64,000 nt of DNA from Verrucomicrobiota bacterium (lineage in GTDB: Bacteria > Verrucomicrobiota > Verrucomicrobiia > CAIQCK01). Positions 50,247 through 59,502 of the stretch are shown here, in pieces; position 1 is the stretch's first letter; each line of letters starts with the position of its first letter. A program made the position numbers and the translations under genes. The notes under the pieces were generated by a model. The model was not told the origin of the DNA. It worked only from the letters and a program-made list of their open reading frames with translations, and searched no databases. Location of the stretch: positions 1 through 64,000 of the forward strand of contig JAPLTX010000044.1 of NCBI GenBank assembly GCA_026397915.1. The letters run 5' to 3'.

Positions 50247-51173
50247 ATGACCAATCTCGAAGGCCAAACATTCGCCGGTTACGAAATCCTCTCCAAACTC
50301 GGCCAGGGCGGGATGGGCGCGGTCTATAAAGCCCGCCAGCCGATGCTGGACCGGCTCGTGGCGCTCAAGGTGATCTCTCCGAGTGTCGCAGGGAATCCGG
50401 ATTTCATTGCCCGCTTCCGGCGTGAGGCAACGGCGGCGGCGCAACTCAATCACCCGAACATCGTGCAACTCTACAGCGCTGGCGAGAGCGAGGGCGTCCA
50501 CTTCATGGCGTGTGAGTTCATTGATGGCGAATCCCTCCAAGGCAAGCTCGACCGCCGCGGTCGTCTCGATCCACGCGAAACGCTGGCAGTTTGCGTCTTT
50601 GTTTGCGAGGCGCTCAAATACGCATGGGCGACCGCGAAGCTGATTCACCGGGACATCAAGCCTGACAACATCTTTCTCTCCAAAGAAGGCGATGTGAAGG
50701 TCGGCGACTTCGGCCTCGCCAAGCGCCTCGGCAGCGACGCGAGCGGCCTGACCAAAACCGGCACCACGATGGAGTCGCCGCATTACATGAGTCCCGAACA
50801 AGCGCTTGGCCACAAGGACCTCGATTTCCGTTGCGACACCTACAGCGTCGGCTGCACGCTGTATCACATGCTGGCCGGAGCGGTTCCCTACAACAGCAAG
50901 AATGTTGTCGAAGTGATGACGCAACATTGTTACGGCCCGTTGCCAGCCATTGCACAGGCTGTGCCCGGTTGCCCGGCGGTGTTGGTATTGCTTGTCAACA
51001 GAATGCTCGCGAAAAACCGCGATGAGCGCCATGCGAGCCATGACGACCTGATCGCCCACCTGTTGGAAGTGCGCGAGCAGATTCGCGCGCCACAGAACTC
51101 CATCGCCTGCGCGCCCGCTGTCGGTCCAGCCCGGCTGACACCGCACGTGGTAAAACCGGGTTCGCCGCCATGA
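50247..51173 (+). CDS. Soluble Ser/Thr kinase 2 (intact, kinase domain only)
   Basis: 308 residues from ATG 50247, aligned with the paralog start MTNLEGQTF; a GTG at 50226 would add seven residues. The kinase domain fills almost the whole protein: GQGGMG 19-24, Lys41, Glu60, HRDIKPDN with Asp136, VGDFGLAK with Asp154, and an activation loop SGLTKTGTTMESPHYMSPEQA. No membrane helix or sensor domain is present. It begins 22 bp after kinase 1 and overlaps the pseudokinase gene by 4 bp (ATGA), so it is translated together with the latter. A natural reading is that it phosphorylates or is controlled by the membrane partners in this array. Confidence 0.93.
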   Translation: MTNLEGQTFAGYEILSKLGQGGMGAVYKARQPMLDRLVALKVISPSVAGNPDFIARFRREATAAAQLNHPNIVQLYSAGESEGVHFMACEFIDGESLQGKLDRRGRLDPRETLAVCVFVCEALKYAWATAKLIHRDIKPDNIFLSKEGDVKVGDFGLAKRLGSDASGLTKTGTTMESPHYMSPEQALGHKDLDFRCDTYSVGCTLYHMLAGAVPYNSKNVVEVMTQHCYGPLPAIAQAVPGCPAVLVLLVNRMLAKNRDERHASHDDLIAHLLEVREQIRAPQNSIACAPAVGPARLTPHVVKPGSPP

Positions 51174-54100
51174 CCAATCTCGAAGGCAAACCGTTCGCCG
51201 GTTACGAGGTCGTCGCCAAACTTGGCGACGGCGACTTGGGCGCTGTCTATAAGGCCCGCCAGCCGAAGCCTGACCGGGTCGTCGTGCTCAAACTTCTCGA
51301 ACCGCGTCTCGCGGGCGATGCGGAATTCCTCAAGCGTTTCAAGCGCGAGGCGGCGGCCGCCGCGGATCTCGGCCACCCAAACCTCATGCAGGTGTATGGC
51401 GCCGGCGAACACCAAGGCATCCACTACGTGGCCACGGAGTTTGCCGAGGGTGACACGTTGGGCAAGCGGCTCGCGCGGCGCGGCCGGTTGGAACCGCGCG
51501 AAGCCCTGGCCATCACGTTTTACGTGGTGCGTGCGCTGCTCTACGCATGGAGCAAGGCGAAACTCGCTCATCTCAATATCCGGCCGGAGAGCATCTTCTT
51601 GCGGAAGGCCGGCGATGTGAAGCTGGATGGTCTTGGCATGGCAAAGCCGGCGGCCACAGCGGCGTCAAGGTTGCCGCACTACACTAGTCCGGAACAGGCG
51701 CAGGCGGCGGGCGAGATTGATTTCCGTGCCGACATCTACAGCCTTGGTTGCGTCCTCTATCACATGCTCGCCGGCAAGACGCCTTACGAGGGCGACAACG
51801 CGAAGGCGCTGTTGGCGAAGCGCGTCAGCGAGCCGCCGCCGGACATCACCAAAGTCTGGCCGACATGCCCAGCTTCGTTGGGCCGGTTGTTGGGGAGAAT
51901 GATGGCCAGGCAGACTGCCGACCGGCACCGCAACTATGACGACCTGATCAAGGAACTGCTGGAGGTGCGCGAGGAAGTCAAACAGGCAACGCGGCAACGA
52001 ACCGCGATCCCGGCGAAAAGCGAAAGCCGCACTTTCGCAGGCTATACGCTCCTCGCCAAGCTGAGCCAGGACGACAGCAGCGCGGTGTATAAAGCGTATC
52101 AGCCGTCGCCAAAGCGTCTCGTTGCGCTCAAGGTGCTGGCATCGCGACTCAGCAAGAACTCCGAGTTCGTCGCCCGCTTCAAACGCGGGACCGCCGCTGC
52201 TGCCGGCCTCAATCATCCGAACATCGTGCAGGTTTACAGCGCCGGCGAGGCGGACGGCGCTTGCTACGTCGCGCTCGAATTTGTCGAGGGCCGGACGCTG
52301 CGCCAACGGCTGGAGCGGCGCGGTCAACTGCATCCGCGCGAAGCCCTCGCCATTACGTTCTATGTGGCCCAGGCACTCGAGCACGCCTGGAACAAAGCAA
52401 AGCTGGCGCACGGCGGACTCACGCCCGACAACATCGTTCTAACCGGCTCCGGCGAGGTGAAGGTTGGCGATTTTGGCACGGCCAAAATTCTGGAAGAAGC
52501 GCAAGGCACGGCGGCATCCGCGAAAGCGGAGGTGCCCGGCTCGCTGTATTACATGAGTCCCGAGCAAGGGCGTGGCGTGAAGGAACTCGATTGTCGCGCC
52601 GACATTTACAGCCTCGGCTGCATGCTCTACCACATACTTACCGGCAAGACGCCCTATGATGGCGATACTCCAGCGGCCATTGCGAAGAAGCACGTGAACG
52701 ATCCGCCACCGGCGATTCTCAAGGCGTGGCCGACTTGTCCGGCCATGCTCGCCCGGTTGATGGACAAAATGCTGGCCAAATCGCGCCGCGACCGGCCGCA
52801 GAGCTACGACGATCTGCTCACCGAAATGGTGAAGGTGCGCGAGGAGTTCAAGCGCGTGAAAGTTGCTCCCCCGGCAGCGCCGGGCGCGACAGCACCCATC
52901 CCTGCCGAGCCATCAAAAGCCAAACAGACTGAAAACGAGAGCGCCGCCGAACCGGTCGCTTGGAACCGGTCGCCGATCTTCATTGGTGCTGGAATCGCCG
53001 CGGTGGTTTTGCTGGGAGGCTTGCTCGTCTGGGCGCCTTGGAAGAAACCTGCGATCCAGTCTTCGCCGCAGGAAGAGCAGCGTGTTGATGATTCCTCTCC
53101 GCGCGTCACGCCGTTCGCGCAAACTCCGACACCGCGCCGCGAGGTTGCGCGCGCCACGATCAGATCGGATACGACGACGGCCTATACTCCGCCAGCTTCC
53201 AAACCATGGCAGCCTGAGCCGAAGCCTATGACGACTCCCATCGCGCCACCGGAGCCGCCGCCAGCTCCGGCAGCCGGTGACACGAAAGCGCCGGAAGCGC
53301 CAGCCGACAATCCCATGGCTCCTCGCGCGACCCTGGCCAGAGTCGGGAGCAAGGAGATTGTGCTCGATATGCCTTCAAGCGCCGTTCCCAGCGAGCAGCC
53401 GATGACCGACGAGGCGTTTGCAGCCGCAGTAGCCCCGCTGCCGCCACAGGAACAGGTTAAGAGAGTCATCGCCAGGCTTCAGGAACTCAATCCCGGTTTC
53501 AGTGGCAAGGGGAGCTACAAGATCGAAAACAATGTTGTGGCGGAACTGACAATCTCGACAACAGGCTCATTGGTTCCAACGGTGGGCGTGACCGACATGA
53601 CGCCCATAAAGACGCTGAAAAGCCTCCAGCGTCTCGTGCTCGCGCCAGCCAAACCCGGCGAGCAGGGCGCGCTGGCTGATTTGTCGGCGCTGAGCGGCAT
53701 GACGCTGACGTGGCTGTCCTGCCACGGTAACCCGCAACTTCAGGACCTGTCGCCGCTGAAAGACATGCCGCTGACCGGACTGACTTGCGGCGGGACGCTC
53801 GTGAAAGACCTCACGCCGCTCAGTGCCATGCGCCTGGCCACCCTGGGCATCAACGACACGCCGGTCGAAGACATCTCCGCGTTGAACGGAATGCCGCTCG
53901 CGGTGTTGTGGTGCCAGAACAGCAAGGTCGCCGATCTTACTCCGCTGAAAGGCGCGCCGCTGCGTGAGCTGCGCTGCGATTTCATGATGGTGCGCGACGG
54001 CCCCGTTCTGCGCGACATCCGAACGCTCGCCAGGATCAACGACCTGCCGGCGGCGACGTTCTGGAAGCGCGCCAACCTGGCCACGGCGGCACCTTCAACC

Positions 54101-54658
54101 GTCCTGAGCGCGGTGAAGGCGGCACCCGACTTCAAGTCGTTATTCAACGGCAAAGACATGACCGGTTGGCGGGCGCGGACCCCGAGCCTGCCAGACGGCT
54201 GGCGCGTGCGTCGCGGCACGATGATCAACACCCCGCCCAGCTCCGATATCGTGTCGGCGCAACAGTTCGACAACTTCGAGTTCTACTGCGAATACAAAAC
54301 CTCTCGTCGCTGCCATAGCGGCGTGCTCCTGCGCGGTCGCTACCGCATCCCGATTCTGAACGACGCAGGTCAGCCACCGTCCGTCACCTGTAGCGGCAGC
54401 GTTCATGAGTTGCTTGCGCCCACCAAGAATGCGAGCAAGCCGCCCGACACTTGGCAGGCGCTCTATGTGAGGCTCGTCGGCAGCACCGTGACGGTCATTC
54501 TCAACGGCAAGAAGGTGATTGACGGACGCGGGCTGGACGAATCAAGCGGCTCTTTCGGCGGAGACGTGGTCAAATCCGGCCCCATCCTTCTGATGGGTGG
54601 CAGCAGTGTCATTTTCCGGAACCTCCGCATTAAGCCGCTGCTTGCGAAAGAGAACTAG
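51170..54658 (+). CDS. Tandem pseudokinase with membrane helix, LRR-like repeats and DUF1080
   Basis: 1162 residues. Two kinase domains lie in tandem (about 12-275 and 290-555). Domain 1 keeps Lys41 and Glu60, but HRD is HLN (Asp136 to Asn), the catalytic-loop Asn is Ser (RPES), and DFG is DGLG with Asp154 replaced by Gly. Domain 2 keeps the beta3 Lys (321) and DFG Asp434 but has lost the glycine loop (SQDDSS), the alphaC Glu (RGT, Gly340) and the HRD (HGG, Gly416). Neither should be a normal kinase. A membrane helix is at about 602-624 (FIGAGIAAVVLLGGLLVW). Outside come a Pro-rich linker, LRR-like repeats (762-967, DLSPLKDMPLTGLTC) and DUF1080 (985-1160). Coupled to soluble kinase 2. Confidence 0.87.
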   Translation: MTNLEGKPFAGYEVVAKLGDGDLGAVYKARQPKPDRVVVLKLLEPRLAGDAEFLKRFKREAAAAADLGHPNLMQVYGAGEHQGIHYVATEFAEGDTLGKRLARRGRLEPREALAITFYVVRALLYAWSKAKLAHLNIRPESIFLRKAGDVKLDGLGMAKPAATAASRLPHYTSPEQAQAAGEIDFRADIYSLGCVLYHMLAGKTPYEGDNAKALLAKRVSEPPPDITKVWPTCPASLGRLLGRMMARQTADRHRNYDDLIKELLEVREEVKQATRQRTAIPAKSESRTFAGYTLLAKLSQDDSSAVYKAYQPSPKRLVALKVLASRLSKNSEFVARFKRGTAAAAGLNHPNIVQVYSAGEADGACYVALEFVEGRTLRQRLERRGQLHPREALAITFYVAQALEHAWNKAKLAHGGLTPDNIVLTGSGEVKVGDFGTAKILEEAQGTAASAKAEVPGSLYYMSPEQGRGVKELDCRADIYSLGCMLYHILTGKTPYDGDTPAAIAKKHVNDPPPAILKAWPTCPAMLARLMDKMLAKSRRDRPQSYDDLLTEMVKVREEFKRVKVAPPAAPGATAPIPAEPSKAKQTENESAAEPVAWNRSPIFIGAGIAAVVLLGGLLVWAPWKKPAIQSSPQEEQRVDDSSPRVTPFAQTPTPRREVARATIRSDTTTAYTPPASKPWQPEPKPMTTPIAPPEPPPAPAAGDTKAPEAPADNPMAPRATLARVGSKEIVLDMPSSAVPSEQPMTDEAFAAAVAPLPPQEQVKRVIARLQELNPGFSGKGSYKIENNVVAELTISTTGSLVPTVGVTDMTPIKTLKSLQRLVLAPAKPGEQGALADLSALSGMTLTWLSCHGNPQLQDLSPLKDMPLTGLTCGGTLVKDLTPLSAMRLATLGINDTPVEDISALNGMPLAVLWCQNSKVADLTPLKGAPLRELRCDFMMVRDGPVLRDIRTLARINDLPAATFWKRANLATAAPSTVLSAVKAAPDFKSLFNGKDMTGWRARTPSLPDGWRVRRGTMINTPPSSDIVSAQQFDNFEFYCEYKTSRRCHSGVLLRGRYRIPILNDAGQPPSVTCSGSVHELLAPTKNASKPPDTWQALYVRLVGSTVTVILNGKKVIDGRGLDESSGSFGGDVVKSGPILLMGGSSVIFRNLRIKPLLAKEN

Positions 54659-54723
54659 ACTATCAACTGTCGCGACATTCGCATCAAACCATCGTCCTCG
54701 AAATGAAACAAGATAGGCCAACC

Positions 54724-54751
54724 TTGACCGACCACCTTGCTTTGCTAGACT
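54724..54751 (+). promoter_or_regulatory. Sigma-70 promoter of the fourth kinase gene
   Basis: TTGACC (54724-54729), 16 bases, TAGACT (54746-54751): hexamers and spacing identical to those before kinase 1, while the spacer sequence differs. The expected start is near 54758, 19 bases before the ATG. It lies in the 118-bp gap after the pseudokinase gene, so kinase 4 can be expressed on its own. Confidence 0.65.
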
Positions 54752-54776
54752 GCTCGTCCCAAGAGAGCGGGCTGCC

Positions 54777-57700
54777 ATGAGTGATCTTACGGGCCAAACA
54801 TTTGCCGGTTACGAAATTCTTGCCAAGCTCGGCGAAGGCGGAATGGGGGCGGTCTATAAAGCGCGCCAGCCGACGCTCAACCGTCTCGTCGCATTGAAGG
54901 TCATGGCGTCCCAGCTCAGCAGCGATTCCATGTTCGTCTCCCGCTTCAGGCGCGAGGCCAACGCCGCCGCCGCCCTCAATCATGAGAACATCGTGCAGGT
55001 CTTTACTGCCGGCGAATCCGACGGCACCCACTACATCGCAATGGAGTTTGTCGAAGGCAAGACGCTCCGCGACCACATTGACAGCCACGGCAAACTTGAC
55101 CCGCGCGAGGCCATTGCCATTACCGTCTATGTAGCCACAGCCCTCCAATACGCCTGGAGCAAGGCCAAGCTCATTCACCGCGACATCAAGCCGGAGAACA
55201 TCTTCCTCTCCAACACCGGCGAGGTGAAAGTGGGAGACCTCGGTCTCGCGAAAACCGTCGGCGGGGCAACGACGAACCTGACGCAGACCGGCATGATGAT
55301 GGGCAGCCCGCACTACATCAGTCCGGAGCAGGCACGCGGCGCCGCCGACATTGATTTCCGGACGGACATCTACAGTCTTGGCTGCACGCTTTACCACATG
55401 CTAACGGGCCGGCCGCCCTACAGTGGCAGCGATCCGCTGGTGGTCATCACCAAGCACGTCAACGATCCGCCGCCGGCGATCTTCAAGGTCTGGTCGTCGT
55501 GCCCGGTGCCGCTGGGGATGCTGGTGGGCAAGATGCTGGCCAAGAACCGGAACGACCGTTTCGCGAGCTACGAGGAATTGATCGCGGAGATGATCCGCGT
55601 GCGGGAGAAACTTGCGCCGGTAGTGAGCGCGCCGCCCGCCAGCGCCAGCGAGCCGACGAAGGTGGCTGCGGCAACGCCAAAGCCCGCTGTTGCAAAGACG
55701 CCAAAGCCCGCTCCGGCGGCAAAGCCGGGGTTGGCGATTCGTAATTGGAAACTGGTAATGGGTGGTGTGGCGGCGGTCGCGCTGATCGCAGGCGCGGTGT
55801 GGTGGTTTGCAGGCCGCGCATCCTCACCCGATGGTGTTGCGCTTCCTGAAGGATATAGGCCGATTTTCAACGGCAAAGACTTGTCAGGCTGGAAAGTGCG
55901 GGACGCGGGCAAATACAACGCGTGGACCGCGCAGGATGGCGTGCTGGTCAACACTCAGGCCGGCACCGACCTCATCACGGAGGAGCAGTTCACCGACTTC
56001 CTGTTTCACTGCGAGTTCAAGATTCCTCCCGGCGGCAACAGCGGCGTCTATCTGCGGGGGCGATACGAGATCCAAATCTACGACGACTTCGGCCAGCCGT
56101 CCGGCGGGCAGACCAGCGGCGGCATTTTCAAGGTGATTACGCCGAGCGAGAACGCGAGCAAGCCGGCGGGCGAGTGGCAATCGTTGTCCGCCGGAATTCG
56201 CGGCAAGCACGTAGAAGTGGTTCTCAACGGCAAGAAAGTCATTGATTACGGCGAGTTGACCAAGCCCACAGGCGATGCGCTCGACAAGAACGTGGATCAG
56301 CCCGGCCCGATCATGCTGCAAGGCCGCTATGGCCGCGTCGAGTTTCGCAACATTCGCACCAAGCCGCTGACCGGCCTGGCTCCTTCCGCGCCTGACGCCG
56401 TCTTCCTCCGCGAAGTCGCCGCGCTGTCGGCGGAGCAGCAAGTCAAGCGCGTCGTGGCGAAGCTGAAGGAACTGAATCCCGACTTTGATCCGTCCCAAGC
56501 GACGATTGACTCGGAAGTGAAGGACGGCCAGGTGTCCATGTTCAAGCTCCTCAGCGCCTGGAAACTGACGGACCTGTCGCCGGTCCGCGCCTTGTCAGGG
56601 CTGAAATGGCTCGAACTCGGCGAGGCGAAGGCTGCCGATCTGACACCGCTGAAAGGCTTGCGACTGGAACGCTTTTTACTCCACCACATGGACGAAGTGA
56701 GCGACCTCTCGCCATTGCAAGGAATGCCGCTGAAATACTTGCTTCTCGAAGCCGGACGGATCACCGATTTGAACCCGCTCAAAGGGATGCCGCTGGAGAC
56801 ACTCCATGTCTCAAGCAGACAAGTGAGCGACGTCTCGCCGCTATCGGGCATGACGACGTTAAGAAGTCTGAGGTTACACAACGTGTCGGTCAGCAATTTG
56901 TCGCCGCTCAAAGGCCTGGGCTTGGCCAGCCTGCACGTGGGGCAAGCGAAGGTCAGCGACCTCTCGCCGTTGCGAGACATGCCGTTGAAATCCCTCGAAT
57001 GCGAACCCGACCTGCTCGCGCGCGAGCCGAACCGGACCATCGTGCGGTCCATCGCCACGCTCCAGACGATCAACAAGCTGCCGGCAGCGGAGTTTTGGAA
57101 ACAGGTGGACGCGGGCAAACTGCCTGACGCCGCGCCGGCAAGCGCCGCACAGCCCGGCGAAACGAAGCTCCTGGACCTCGGCGGCGGCGTGAAGATGGAA
57201 CTCGTGTCCATCCCTCCCGGCGAGCTCATGCTCGGCAGCACGAAGGAGGAGCAGGCGTGGGCAGTGGCCAACGGCGCGATGGAAAACTATGTGAAGCACG
57301 AGGGAGAAGCGCCGCGTAAGGCGGTGATCAAACATGGGTTCTGGATGGGCCGGACGGAGGTGACAGTGGGCCAATGGAAGCAGTTCGTCGCCGCAACGGG
57401 ATATAAGAGCGAGGCGGAAAAGAAGGGCTTCGTGGATTACGCCCTACGGAAAGGACAATCGCGGGGTCGTGTGGACGGATTGAGTTGGCGTGACCAGGGG
57501 CTTGGCTCGCCGCCGCAAGACAATCATCCGGTGTCCTGCGTGAGTTGGAACGACGCGGTGGCGTTTTGCCAATGGGCGACGGAGCGCGAGCGCAAAGCGG
57601 GGCGGATCGCGGCGGGCCAGATGATTCGGCTGCCGACGGAGGCGGAGTGGGAGTATGCGTGCCGTGCCGGGGCCCAGACGAGATTCTGGTGGGGCGATGC

Positions 57701-59495
57701 GAAGGAGGACGGCAAGGGCCGGTTGAACTTGAGTGAGAAGAACGACGGGTATGAGTTCATGGCGCCGGCGGATGCGTTTGGAGCGCGAGGACGGAACGGG
57801 TTTGGGTTGGCGGACATGTTGGGCAATGTTGATGAGTGGTGTCTGGATGAATTCGATGCGACGGGGGCACACGAAGACTTGTGGACGGGCAATCCCGGCA
57901 CGCGGGTGTTGCGGGGCGGGGCATTCCGCCGCAATCTCGCCGTTGCTCGGTGTGCCTACCGCTACAGTTTCGGTCCGTCCATCTCGGATGACGAACACGG
58001 CTTTCGGGTCTGTCTCGGCCCGGACGTGCTCGGCGCTGCGCCTGCCTCCGCAACTCCGACAGACCTGCCGAAGGAAACCTCCCTCGACCTCGGCGGCGGC
58101 GTGAAGATGGAACTCGCCCTCGTTCCAGCGGGCGAGTTCATCATGGGATCGAACGACGGCCCTGGCTACGAGAAACCCGTTCACAAGGTGCGAATCAGCG
58201 CCCCGTTCTACATGGGCAAGTATGAGGTCACCATCACTCAGTTCAAACGATTCGTCGCCGAGACGCAGTATCAGACCGAAGCGGAGAGGTTCAATAACGG
58301 CTGGATGCCCACCAATGGCAGATGGGGACCCGTGCCCGGCGTAAACTGGAGAACGCCGGTTCAATTCACCCAGGTGGATGATCATCCGGTCTGTGTGGTG
58401 TCATGGAACGACATCCAGGAATTCTGCAAATGGGCATCGAAACAAACTGGCAGGATCGTGCGTTTGCCGACGGAAGCACAATGGGAATACGCCTGCCGGG
58501 CCGGCACGACCACGAAGTTCAACACGACCGACAAGGACTCGGAATTGGGAGAAGCCGCTTGGTTTGCAGCGAATTCCGGTCAACGCACGCACCCGGTGGG
58601 GCAGAAGAAACCCAATGCGTGGGGACTTTATGACATGCACGGCAATCTGTATGAGATGGTGCAGGATTTCTACAGCGACAAGTATGATGTGGAACAGTTC
58701 GTGGTTGATCCCCAAGGTTCGACCACAGGTGGCGGGCGCCAGATGCGCGGTGGTGGCTGGGGAAATAATCCGGCCAGTGTCCGTTCAGCCTGCCGCAAGA
58801 AGATCGGTCTCGATGAAGCCAGCATCGGCAATGGTTTCCGAGTCGTCACCGATGCGCTGCCAGCCACCGGCTCCGTTGCCTCAACGTCGAGCGCCACTGG
58901 CGACGCCGCGTGGCAGAACACCATCAACCTGTTGCTGTTGGTGGACCTTTCACAGGATGTGAACTCAGGCAAGTGGGAGGCCGCCCCTGATGGGCTGAAG
59001 GCTACCGACATCAAGAGCATGTCGCAAAAAATTCAGCCGCCTTACCGTCCGCCGGAGGAGTATGACTACCGCGTCAGCTTCACACCAATGTCCGGCAACG
59101 CGGATGTCGCTATCGGGTTGACAGCCAGGGGCCGATCGTTCGTTTTCTACATGAAGAAATTCGCCAACGACCACTGCCTCGGCTTCGAGGCCATCGGCGG
59201 CAAAGCGATTGCCGCCGGTCCGACGGCGCATCGTTTCCCCCATCTGGAAATGGGGAGCCGATACACCGTGGTGGTGGAGGTGCGCAAGAACGGTCTGCGC
59301 GGCTACCTCGACGACAAGCTCGTGGCCGAGTGGTCCACGGACTACAGCGACATGACCGCATGGCCCGTCTGGAAATTCAAGGACGACACGCTCCCTGGAT
59401 TCGGATGCAGCCTGAGCACCGTGGTGTTCCAAGAGGTCAAGTTGCGCGAAGTCGGCGGCAAAGGCACGTTCACGCGCGGTGGGTCGAAGCCGTAG
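54777..59495 (+). CDS. Membrane Ser/Thr kinase 4: kinase-TM-DUF1080-LRR-FGE-FGE-lectin
   Basis: 1572 residues. Intact kinase (12-275): GEGGMG loop, Lys41, Glu60, HRDIKPEN with Asp136, VGDLGLAK with Asp154. An Ala/Pro/Lys-rich linker leads to the membrane helix at about 322-343 (KLVMGGVAAVALIAGAVWWF). Outside: DUF1080 (355-531, GNSGVYLRGRYEIQIYDDFG), LRR-like repeats (540-775, DLSPLQGMPLKYLLL), FGE-sulfatase 1 (796-1082, RLPTEAEWEYACRAG), FGE-sulfatase 2 (1100-1360, RLPTEAQWEYACRAG) and a lectin-like domain (1376-1568, with the REVGGKGTFTRGG tail shared with kinase 1). The FGE copies lack the catalytic Cys pair and so are probably ligand-binding. It converges with the sialidase gene, 7 bp between stops. 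Confidence 0.9.
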   Translation: MSDLTGQTFAGYEILAKLGEGGMGAVYKARQPTLNRLVALKVMASQLSSDSMFVSRFRREANAAAALNHENIVQVFTAGESDGTHYIAMEFVEGKTLRDHIDSHGKLDPREAIAITVYVATALQYAWSKAKLIHRDIKPENIFLSNTGEVKVGDLGLAKTVGGATTNLTQTGMMMGSPHYISPEQARGAADIDFRTDIYSLGCTLYHMLTGRPPYSGSDPLVVITKHVNDPPPAIFKVWSSCPVPLGMLVGKMLAKNRNDRFASYEELIAEMIRVREKLAPVVSAPPASASEPTKVAAATPKPAVAKTPKPAPAAKPGLAIRNWKLVMGGVAAVALIAGAVWWFAGRASSPDGVALPEGYRPIFNGKDLSGWKVRDAGKYNAWTAQDGVLVNTQAGTDLITEEQFTDFLFHCEFKIPPGGNSGVYLRGRYEIQIYDDFGQPSGGQTSGGIFKVITPSENASKPAGEWQSLSAGIRGKHVEVVLNGKKVIDYGELTKPTGDALDKNVDQPGPIMLQGRYGRVEFRNIRTKPLTGLAPSAPDAVFLREVAALSAEQQVKRVVAKLKELNPDFDPSQATIDSEVKDGQVSMFKLLSAWKLTDLSPVRALSGLKWLELGEAKAADLTPLKGLRLERFLLHHMDEVSDLSPLQGMPLKYLLLEAGRITDLNPLKGMPLETLHVSSRQVSDVSPLSGMTTLRSLRLHNVSVSNLSPLKGLGLASLHVGQAKVSDLSPLRDMPLKSLECEPDLLAREPNRTIVRSIATLQTINKLPAAEFWKQVDAGKLPDAAPASAAQPGETKLLDLGGGVKMELVSIPPGELMLGSTKEEQAWAVANGAMENYVKHEGEAPRKAVIKHGFWMGRTEVTVGQWKQFVAATGYKSEAEKKGFVDYALRKGQSRGRVDGLSWRDQGLGSPPQDNHPVSCVSWNDAVAFCQWATERERKAGRIAAGQMIRLPTEAEWEYACRAGAQTRFWWGDAKEDGKGRLNLSEKNDGYEFMAPADAFGARGRNGFGLADMLGNVDEWCLDEFDATGAHEDLWTGNPGTRVLRGGAFRRNLAVARCAYRYSFGPSISDDEHGFRVCLGPDVLGAAPASATPTDLPKETSLDLGGGVKMELALVPAGEFIMGSNDGPGYEKPVHKVRISAPFYMGKYEVTITQFKRFVAETQYQTEAERFNNGWMPTNGRWGPVPGVNWRTPVQFTQVDDHPVCVVSWNDIQEFCKWASKQTGRIVRLPTEAQWEYACRAGTTTKFNTTDKDSELGEAAWFAANSGQRTHPVGQKKPNAWGLYDMHGNLYEMVQDFYSDKYDVEQFVVDPQGSTTGGGRQMRGGGWGNNPASVRSACRKKIGLDEASIGNGFRVVTDALPATGSVASTSSATGDAAWQNTINLLLLVDLSQDVNSGKWEAAPDGLKATDIKSMSQKIQPPYRPPEEYDYRVSFTPMSGNADVAIGLTARGRSFVFYMKKFANDHCLGFEAIGGKAIAAGPTAHRFPHLEMGSRYTVVVEVRKNGLRGYLDDKLVAEWSTDYSDMTAWPVWKFKDDTLPGFGCSLSTVVFQEVKLREVGGKGTFTRGGSKP

Positions 59496-59502
59496 TCGCG
59501 AG

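Noticed and set aside
48850..58010. Diversity-generating retroelement at the FGE modules
   Set aside because: No reverse transcriptase, accessory gene or template repeat is present in the window; recorded only as a question to check elsewhere.
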